Source of the DNA: Clarkia xantiana subsp. parviflora
Taxonomy: Eukaryota > Streptophyta > Magnoliopsida > Myrtales > Onagraceae
Direction: 5' to 3'
Assembly (NCBI GenBank): GCA_036873135.1
Contig: JAPTYO010000002.1
Location: forward strand, 43,205,452 to 43,269,451
Length of the DNA stretch: 64,000 nucleotides
The position numbers were made by a program, and so were the translations under genes. The stretch's first letter is position 1, and each line of letters opens with the position of its first letter. Positions 56,822 to 64,000 of the stretch are shown piece by piece. The notes under the pieces were generated by a model, which was not told where the DNA came from, did not search any database, and saw only the letters and a list, made by a program, of their open reading frames with translations.

Positions 56822-57543
56822 TGTTAGATTTCTGTCTAATTCGGGTTCGTATTTACATTTCAGGCCTCGTAAAATATCCCAAAACCCGTAAAAAACCCTT
56901 TCGCGGACACCCAAGACTAAAACGGTCCGGGATACGCGTAATTCCCGGGCTGAAGGACTTCCGGATTGCCCTAAGGCGATCCGGAGGTCCGGATTGCCCT
57001 AGGACAATCCAGACCCGTCCCGGATTGTTAAACAATCCGGATAGGTCCGGATTACCGTTTTTCTTCGTACGCTCACCCCGATTAATTTGCCAAGTGCGGG
57101 AAGTCGGTGCATGCGTAGTCCGCCTTGATGACGGTATACGTCTTCCTTACATACCGACATCAAGTAGTTCAAAACTGGGCATGATCCTTAGGTTCCCTAT
57201 AAATAGGGGCCTAGGTCTCTCATTTTAAAACAACTCCCTCACTTTTTGGACTTGGAATGCTCTGACTTCTCTCTAAAGGCTTTCTCTCTCTAGAAGTTCT
57301 AACTTGAGCGTCGGAGTGGGCTCAACCAGCATTCCCCCCTCCCACGCTGGTTACTGCCCCTCGTGCAGGACCCGAAGATCAAGAGTTCAAGGTCGATGAT
57401 TGAGAGATTAGCTCAGTGATTGTGTTTTAAGGATCGCGGTGTTCCCGAACTTATACATACATCTCGAGCCCGATCGTGAAGAAAGAAGCCTGTTCATGAA
57501 GGAAAAAGCCCGAAGCTGCCCAAGTGGTGAAGCGAACATAACA
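56822..57543 (+). mobile_element. E6 3' LTR
   Basis: 722 bp, TGTTAGATTTCTG to GAACATAACA, then CTGAC. It contains an extra 28-bp CCGGAGGTCCGGATTGCCCT-type duplication near 56985. Confidence 0.95.
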
Positions 57544-57548
57544 CTGAC

Positions 57549-58130
57549 AATATATTTTCTCAATCTTTTAGGCAATAAAATCTATCAATAATATCTTTAA
57601 CCCTATTAATTATTTAGATATATTGATAGTGATATATATTTATATATCTATATTTATGTGAATATATCATAATGTTCCCAATTATAGATATATTGTTACC
57701 TTAATTAAAATTAAATTATGGTAAACAATATAATTTTAAAAATTTCGGCCGAAATATGTCCCTTGGTGATTAAGAAATTTAAAAATTTTAACTTGTAATT
57801 TACCTAGGGTTTCGGCACAAACACTAAAATTGGGAACAAGTGGTCAAATTTTAAGATCAAATTTTAATAAGATCTACAATCCAATGTCTGATTTTGATAA
57901 ATATCACATTTTTATTGAAGATCACGAACATCAATTTTAGCAAGAACATCATGAAAATTTCGGAACAACCCGAAAAATCGAAAGTTTATATTTTCTTTTT
58001 AAAATTTTCGGTTTTTATTTCAAATTTAAAGAAAAACAATTTATCAAAATCATGAACTCCTAACCTGGCTCTGATACCACTGTTAGATTATGGGGAGTAA
58101 TCACTACGGATACTTAAACAAAGTACATGC
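57549..58130 (-). mobile_element. E5 leader part 2, primer site and 50 bp of 5' LTR
   Basis: Continues the E5 leader after the E6 insertion (ACAATATATTTTCTCAATC matches E4 at 21240). The primer site GGCTCTGATACCA (minus TGGTATCAGAGCC) is at 58067-58079, and the LTR starts TGTTAGATTATGGGG at 58081. It is cut by E9 at 58131; CATGC would be the E9 target duplication. Confidence 0.9.
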
Positions 58131-58848
58131 TGTTGGATCACGGTGGAACTCCGGTACAGACTTTGACGGCAATCCTAGCTCCTTTGCTCCACGCAATCCT
58201 GCAAGAGGGGATAGACCGGGCGGTGACCCAGAATCCCTCTCCGATGCTTAAATGAGTGTCTCGTATGACTGGCAAGCAAGTAATCTCAAAGTGTATTGAA
58301 TTCAACGTAAGTTATCTGAGGTGACCTCTTGCCCTTTTATAGGCGAAGAGATGCCTCAGGTACCTGATGAACCGTTGGGGGTGGTTAGCCCGTATCCCGC
58401 ATATCTCGGACGTGATCCCGCCTATCTAGGCCATGATCTCGTGTATCTCGGCCATGCCCCGCGTATCTCGGCCACGCTCCGTGTATCTTAACCACGTTCC
58501 GCATATCTCGGCCACGCCCCGCGTATCTTGGCCTTATCCTCTGATAACGAGTCTCGACTTCTATCGGGGACTCCAGAGTTGTCTCGTTGTGTCACCGCTC
58601 GGGGCCCCTCGTCATCGTGACAGGGCCAATCATTCTCAGGGATTCATCATCGGGGCCTACTTAGAGGCTTCTCATCGGGAGCTTCCAGCTCCACTGTCGG
58701 GACCGACTCCGTCGGGACCTTTCATCGTCGGGACTCCCTTCGTCGGGACCCTTCTCCTAGGTCATCTTGACCTTCATTTTGGTCCTGGTGGGCCTGTTTG
58801 CCGTTTCCTCACCGTTAAAGGGCCTGACGGCTATAGTCAAACCCATCA
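58131..58848 (-). mobile_element. E9 3' LTR
   Basis: 718 bp, reverse complement of the E8 LTR type with clear divergence. TATA box on the minus strand at 58336-58342 and the R/U5 module at 58198-58258. The polypurine tract (minus CTTGAGGGCAAA) is at 58849-58860. Confidence 0.93.
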
Positions 58849-58860
58849 TTTGCCCTCAAG

Positions 58861-59334
58861 ACATGAGGGACTTTTAGTTCGTCGTGTCTTCCAACTCCCG
58901 ACCTCCCAATATTGGAATCGGGGATCTTTCCCTTGACATGGTCACTCAGTACTAGTCTTCTCCTTCACGTTTCCTCAATTCCTTGTGGATATCTGCCAAA
59001 TCCAAGAGGACTCCTCGGTTCCCAGTCATCCAATGCAGTAGATAATGAAGTGACGTCATCAGTACACGTGCCTGATTCTCTGTGTCTGCTTTTTCTGAAA
59101 AGTGCTTTTCAGGCTATTTCATCATTGCACCTGCTACCATCCCGCATGTTTCATCTCAACGGTCCAGATTAGAACGCTTCAACTTCGACGGTTCAGATTA
59201 AAGCGCCCCTTCGACTGTCCTCTTCGCCTATAAGAACCTCACCCAGGGTACATTTTCCTCTCATCATCTACAAATTTTCGAAAGCTTACTGCAACTCTTG
59301 AAACCTTAGTGTTTCTTCGGCCATCTTTCCGGCA
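58861..59334 (+). other. E9 region between LTR and antisense gene
   Basis: Untranslated. Corresponds to 55092-55640 of E8 and includes the likely promoter of the antisense gene (CCTATAAGAACC near 59228). Confidence 0.5.
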
Positions 59335-59769
59335 ATGTCAGGTTCATTCTTCCAGCCTCCAATTATCATGTCAGGTAAGGGTTTCTTCTCTATTGTTCGC
59401 CTTCGTCTTTGCTTAGTTTGATTGTAATCTTCCGGAAAAACCTAACGTCCCTTTCAATGGCTGATTTCAGGCGGTGGATCTGGTTTCGAGGGAAGGAAGC
59501 CTTTCAACTTCGACTATGTTCTGAACGAAATTTTCAGCACTGCTTATGATGCAGCTCTCCGGGAAGCATATATCATTTCCACCAGAGAAGCCGATGCTCA
59601 AGGTCGGAAATGCATACCACAAGTTCAGAGTGAAGAGGGGCTACTTCTTCATCGGAAACTCCTCGATCCCATGACCCCGATAGCCAATCCTCCAACGGCT
59701 GACCCAGTGGAGCCTTCTACCCTAGACCTTGCGGACCCTGTTCCCGTTGATGCCGCTAACCAGGATTAG
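59335..59769 (+). CDS. E9 antisense gene, internally deleted but open when spliced
   Basis: Exon 1 is 59335-59374 and the intron 59375-59470 (GTAAGG to TTTCAG), at the same place as intron 1 of the E8 gene. Exon 2 is 59471-59769 and stays open to TAG. The product would be 112 residues. Its start matches E8 (GFEGRKPFNFDYVLNEI), a trace of the middle remains in another frame, and its end matches the E8 C-terminus (PVEPSTLDLADPVPVDAA). The Transposase_28-like core and coiled coil are gone. It is antisense to the pol of E9. Whether the peptide is made is unknown. Confidence 0.6.
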
Positions 59770-59929
59770 GCCTAACTGCTCATCGCTAGAATCTTTGTAT
59801 TCTCCCCCTTTTGTAATCATCGGGCGTTCGACCCCCATTAATATCAGACTTTCTTAGTTCCGATTCTTTCGTTGCACTTCTCCTAGTGGCTTTACTATAC
59901 TTTCTTAAGTCGAACCCTCGAAACTTAAG

Positions 59930-60690
59930 ATATTTTCGTACATCACTTAAGACGATTTACTAGCTTGCACCACTTAAGGCGACTTACTATCGTGCACCAC
60001 TTAAGGCGACTTTTCTCGTGCACCACTTAAGGCGACTTAATTCCGCGCACCACTTAAGGCAACTTAGTTTCGTGCATCACTTAAGACGACTTAACAATAC
60101 TTAGAATAAATCTAAAGATCGTGTACCACTCAAGGCGACTTTTTGATACTTAGAATAAATCTAAGGATCGTGCACCACTCAAGGCGACTTTACATCGTAC
60201 TGAAGGCGACTTCTCAACCTGCGCCACTTAAGGCGACTTAATATCGTGCACCACTGAAGGCGACTTTACAACTTGCGCCACCTGAGGCGACTTAATATCG
60301 TGCACCACTGAAGGCGACTTAATATCGTGCACCACTTAAGGCGACTTTTCTCGTGCACCACTTAAGGCGACTTAATTCCGCGCACCACTTAAGGCGACTT
60401 TTCTCGTGCACCACTTAAGGCGACTTTATATCCTGCGCCACTTAAGGCGACTTAGTATCGTGCACCACTCAAGGCGACTTTTTGATACTTAGAATAAATC
60501 TAAGGATCGTGCACCACTCAAGGCGACTTTACATCGTGCACCACTGAAGGCGACTTCTCAACTTGCGCCACCTGAGGCGACTTAATATCGTGCACCACTG
60601 AAGGCGACTTAATATCGTGCACCACTTAAGGCGACTTTTCTCGTGCACCACTTAAGGCGACTTTATATCCTGCGCCACTTAAGGCGGCTT
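59930..60690 (-). repeat. 26-28 bp tandem repeats behind E9 integrase
   Basis: About twenty-eight units of GTGCACCACTTAAGGCGACTT plus a few variable bases, with the ACTTAGAATAAATCTAAG interruption seen in E8. Several multi-unit blocks recur (for example about 60140-60300 and 60490-60610), so the array also grew by higher-order duplication. Confidence 0.92.
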
Positions 60691-60693
60691 TCT

Positions 60694-62331
60694 TCAAGCA
60701 TGGTGTTTCTTCAAGTGTTCGCCACTAAAAGAATGCTTCAACGTTCTGCCATCGAGGTCTTCCAACTTGTATGCATTTGGAGCTGGCATCCCCACGACCT
60801 TATAAGGTCCTTCCCATTTTGGTGACATCTTGTTGATTCGATCCAAAAGGGTGAACTCGTTGCGACGCCAAACCAGCTCCCCGATGAAGAACTGTCGGGA
60901 CTTCACTCGCCGATTGTAGTACCTGGCCGTCGCCAAACGCATGCGAGCTTGGACTTTATCGGCTTCCCGCCTCTTCTCTTCGAGTAAGTCCAAGTCCAGA
61001 CATCTCATCTCATCGTTCGTCAGGGGCTCGTAATATCTCATCCGATGGGACGCCACAGCTACCTCCACGGGGGCGACAACCTCCGTGCCATAAACGAGGC
61101 CAAACAGAGTCTCCCCCGTTGATCGTTTGGGTGTCGTTCTAACAGCCCAAAGCACGTTTTCCAGTTCGTTCAGCCATTTGCCCTTCAAAGCATAGACCCT
61201 CTTCTTGAGGTCGTCCATCACGATTTTGTTGGCTGATTCTACCTGGCCATTGGTCTGAGCATGGCGCACAGAAGCTGTCCGATGCTCGATGTTCAACTCC
61301 TCCAAATACTCCCTCATCTGAGAGCCGTTAAACAGTAGACCATTGTCGCTGATCACCACCTTAGGAATCCCGTATCTGGACACGATGTGGGTCTGGAGGA
61401 ACTTGACGATCTGGTTCCCCGTTGTTCTGGCCAACGCTTTTGCCTCTATCCATTTCGAAAAATAATCGATAGCCACAAGTAAATACTTACATTGACCTTG
61501 TGCTTGCGGAAGAGGTCCCACCAAGTCGATGCCCCACTGCGCGAAGGGCCACGCGCTCCTGATGGATGTCAGATTAGCGGCCGGAGCCACGATACTCGGG
61601 GCGTACCTCTGGCACGCGTCGCAGGATCGGACCATCGCCATTGCTTCTTTGTTCATCGTGGGCCAATAATAGCCCAAATTCAGCACTTTCCTCATGATGG
61701 ATCGGGCCCCTTCGTGGCAAGCCGCGACCCCTTCGTGCATCTCCTTCAGAATCCGATTGGTGTCGGGTTCTGCCACACACTTCAAGTACGGAGTCGAGAA
61801 CCAGCCCTTCTTGTATAGCTGTTTGTCCAGCATTACATAATTGGCCGCGATTCGACGTATCCTGTCCGCTGCTACTTGATCATCGGGGACTGACCCCGTA
61901 GTCAGGTACGCGACTATCGGGGTCATCCAAGTTGGCTTCTCCTCCGATCTCGCTTCAATGGCGCACACCTGTGTTGGGTCGATGTTTGATAAGATCACCT
62001 TCTCCAAGAAGTGCACTTTCCGATTTTCTTCCAAGGGTGCCCCCAGGGCAAATTTGCTCAAGGCATCTGCCTCTACATTTTCCTCCCTCGGAATTGCCTC
62101 GATATCGAAGCTTTTGAAGCTCTCCTTCAAGGTTTGTACCTCTCGTAGATACTTCTTCATTATCGGGCTCCTCGCTTCGTATCGCCCTTGAACCTGGTTC
62201 ACGATTAAAGCTGCGTCGCACTTCACTCTCAAGTGATCGATTCCAGTTCCCTTAGCAATTTTTAGGCCCGTGATAAGAGCTTCATACTCCGCTTCGTTGT
62301 TCGTGGCCTTGAATGTTAAAGCCAAGGCGTA
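60694..62331 (-). CDS. E9 second RNase H end and complete integrase
   Basis: 543 open residues after the stop at 62332. It starts inside the second RNase H (NEAEYEAL at 10-17, KCDAAL, EADALS). The integrase zinc module is His197, His204, Cys235, Cys238. The core has Asp287 (LLVAIDYFSKW), Asp327 (VISDNG) and Glu363 (NGQVESAN), 35 residues between the last two. The C-terminal domain has PKWEGPYKVV. The stop is 4 bp from the tandem array. Unlike E8, the integrase has no visible break, so its coding sequence is preserved although the polyprotein is cut upstream. Confidence 0.93.
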   Translation of the reverse strand, partial: YALALTFKATNNEAEYEALITGLKIAKGTGIDHLRVKCDAALIVNQVQGRYEARSPIMKKYLREVQTLKESFKSFDIEAIPREENVEADALSKFALGAPLEENRKVHFLEKVILSNIDPTQVCAIEARSEEKPTWMTPIVAYLTTGSVPDDQVAADRIRRIAANYVMLDKQLYKKGWFSTPYLKCVAEPDTNRILKEMHEGVAACHEGARSIMRKVLNLGYYWPTMNKEAMAMVRSCDACQRYAPSIVAPAANLTSIRSAWPFAQWGIDLVGPLPQAQGQCKYLLVAIDYFSKWIEAKALARTTGNQIVKFLQTHIVSRYGIPKVVISDNGLLFNGSQMREYLEELNIEHRTASVRHAQTNGQVESANKIVMDDLKKRVYALKGKWLNELENVLWAVRTTPKRSTGETLFGLVYGTEVVAPVEVAVASHRMRYYEPLTNDEMRCLDLDLLEEKRREADKVQARMRLATARYYNRRVKSRQFFIGELVWRRNEFTLLDRINKMSPKWEGPYKVVGMPAPNAYKLEDLDGRTLKHSFSGEHLKKHHA

Positions 62332-63837
62332 TCAGAGCGGTTCACCTTCACCCGGTGGTATCAACAAAAAGCCCGCTCCTGATCCGTCTGAACTCGCGGA
62401 GCCATCCGTATACATTTCCCAAGTATTTTCCTTGTTTGGCTGTTCTGATTGCTCTGCCCTCTCTGGTTGTTCTTCGTTCGGGACCTCCATGGTTGCCCCC
62501 TCTACAGGGCCCGCTTCTTTCAGATCGGGGGCTGTACATTCTGCTATAAAATTCGCCAATGCCTGGCCTTTGATGGCCGTTCTTGGAGCAAAGTGTATTC
62601 GAAACTCACTAAGCTCTATTGCCCACTTTACTAATCTTCCCGACGCATCCGGTCGGTTCAAAAAATGCTTCAAAGGCTGGTTCGTCAGCACAGTTATCTC
62701 GAGTGCGTGGAAATAAGGCCTGAGCTTCCGAGCAGTAATAATCAACGCAAAGAGGTACTTCTCAACGGCGGGATAGTTTAATTCAGACTTGGCAAACGCC
62801 TTGCTTACATAATAAACGGGGACTTGATTACCCTCGACAATCTTTACTAACACAGAGCTAATGGCAAATTCAGAAACAGCCAAATAAAGGTAGAGCGGCT
62901 CGCCTGGAACCGGTTTCGCCAACGACGGGAGGGTACGAAGGTGCTGCTTGAGTGCTTGGAACGCCTCTTCACACTTGGCGGTCCATTCAAATTTCTTGTT
63001 GGCCCTCAGGACTTCAAAAAACGGCATTGATCGGTCGCTGGCTTTGGATAAGAAGCGATTCATTGCAGCTAGTCGGCCGTTCAGCACTTGTACCTCCCGA
63101 TGGTTTATCGGAGATTGCATCTCCTCGATTGCCCTCAGCTTCTCAGGATTCACCTCAATTCCTCTTTGGCTCACCATGAAGCCCAAAAACTTCCCTGAGT
63201 GGACTCCGAAGGCGCATTTCGTCGGGTTCAAGCGAACTTGATGGAGCCTCATCCGCTCAAATGCCAGGGTTAGGTTGTGCACATGATCCTCGGCTTGTCG
63301 GGACTTCACCAGCATATCATCCACGTAAGCTTCCATGGTTTCTCCCAGCATATCCCCAAACAGCTTGTTCACCATCCGTTGGTAGGTGGCCCCAGCATTG
63401 ATCAACCCGAAAGGCATGACATCGTAGTGATAGATGTCACCGTCCGCGTAGAATGCTGTATGGGGAGCGTCTTCCTTGGCCATCATGATCTGGTTGTAGC
63501 CTGAATACGCATCCATGAAACTCAACAGCTCATGTCCCGACGTGGCATCCACCAACTGGTCGATTCTCGGGAGTGGATAACAGTCCTTTGGGCAAGCCTT
63601 GTTTAAGTCGCGGAAGTCCACACACATTCGCCATTTCCCGTTAGTCTTCTTTACCAGCACTGGATTAGCAACCCAAGTCTGGAATCGGAGCTCTTTAATG
63701 AACCCAGCATCGAGCAACCTGCCCACCTCCTGCTGGATCGCGATCTTCTTGTCCGTGCCCATCGGACGCCTTTTCTGCGTGATAGGCTTGATCGCGGGGT
63801 CTATCTTCAGCTCGTGTACGATTACATCGGGGCTGAT
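62332..63837 (-). pseudogene. E9 reverse transcriptase, RNase H and start of second RNase H
   Basis: Open between two nonsense codons. TGA at 63838-63840 lies where E8 has GGA in the MPGIS block. TGA at 62332-62334 lies where E8 has CGA. RT motifs are VDFRDLN, FMDAYSGYNQ and YVDDMLVKSRQAEDH (the Arg codon lost in E8 is intact here). RNase H has YLYLAVSEFA and ADFI changed to ANFI, and the second RNase H begins MYTDGSASSDGSGAGF. Confidence 0.93.
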
Positions 63838-64000
63838 TCATGGCATATCGCTCGGGGACCAGGCAAATAGCTCCTTGAACTCCTTCAACAACTCCACCAA
63901 TTTTTGGGCTGTCTCCTCGATCAGAGCAGACCCGATTTTCACCTTCCTCTGGGGTCCGTCGATCTCGACTTCTTTCAGATCTTCTACGGGGGCGGGACGC
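63838..64000 (-). pseudogene. E9 pol upstream of the nonsense codon, cut by the window
   Basis: Corresponds to the E8 segment between protease and RT (LIDLLKEFKELFAWPPSD region). Continues beyond the window. Confidence 0.8.

Larger units (their letters stand above)
28998..57543 (+). mobile_element. E6, LARD-like LTR retrotransposon (whole, with nested insertions)
   Basis: Complete element with LTRs at 28998-29691 and 56822-57543, primer site, gag-like region, long non-coding interior, polypurine tract and a 5-bp target duplication. Subtracting E7 and E8 leaves about 8.65 kb. It has no protease, RT, RNase H or integrase, so it must be moved by another element. It shares its primer-site type with E8 and a zinc-knuckle spacing with E8 Gag. 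Confidence 0.93.
58131..64000 (-). mobile_element. E9, second Tat-family element, continues past the window
   Basis: Minus-strand relative of E8: 3' LTR, shortened antisense gene, tandem array, integrase, two RNase H domains and RT. Protease, gag and 5' LTR lie to the right of the window. Confidence 0.95.

Noticed and set aside
59930..60690. CRISPR-like appearance of short repeats with variable bases
   Set aside because: Units are contiguous with only a few variable bases and no regular spacers, no cas genes, and a plant retrotransposon context.

Overview
The window is repetitive plant nuclear DNA, almost certainly from a flowering plant with a retrotransposon-rich genome. I found no intact ordinary host gene, tRNA, rRNA or prokaryotic feature. 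The evidence is nested plant LTR retrotransposons (Ty3/gypsy Tat-type with two RNase H domains, Ty1/copia, and large non-autonomous LARD-like elements), an initiator-Met-type copia primer site, a long foldback element, a CACTA-type terminus and AT-rich spacers. I cannot name the species.

Layout, using labels E1-E9. E1 (1-1589, minus) is the 5' LTR and first leader bases of a LARD-like element, its remainder lying left of the window. E2 (1590-6894, plus) is a 5'-truncated LARD with its 3' LTR. From 6.9 to 13.6 kb there is intergenic DNA: a 9-bp minisatellite, a decayed duplication, AT-rich degenerate repeats split by foldback E3 (9888-10694), a possible LTR remnant, a gene-like GC-rich patch with (GA)n, and one CACTA end. 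A copia gag fragment (13565-14011) is then interrupted by copia-like E4 (14012-21861, minus).

The rest is a nested stack. Copia-like E5 (from 21862, minus) starts inside E4's 5' LTR. E5's leader was split by LARD E6 (28998-57543, plus, target duplication CTGAC). E6 contains LARD E7 (32620-41526, minus) and a complete Tat-type gypsy element E8 (45376-56356, plus, target duplication AGTAT). E5 resumes at 57549, reaches its primer site at 58067 and the first 50 bases of its 5' LTR, and is then broken by a second copy of the Tat family, E9 (58131 to beyond 64000, minus). Removing the insertions gives E6 a length near 8.65 kb.

How the parts work together: E8 and E9 carry gag, protease, reverse transcriptase, two RNase H domains and integrase, although both are now broken by stops or frameshifts. 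E1, E2, E6 and E7 have no pol but use the same primer-binding-site type, so relatives of E8/E9 are likely to have supplied their enzymes. The most notable signals are: (i) an R/U5 hairpin with a C-rich loop in all four LARD families, whose arms differ but remain paired; (ii) a second hairpin merging into the polypurine tract of E2, E6 and E7; (iii) U3 regions built from unrelated arrays of short palindromes; (iv) a spliced antisense gene inside the Tat family whose first intron is shared by E8 and E9.
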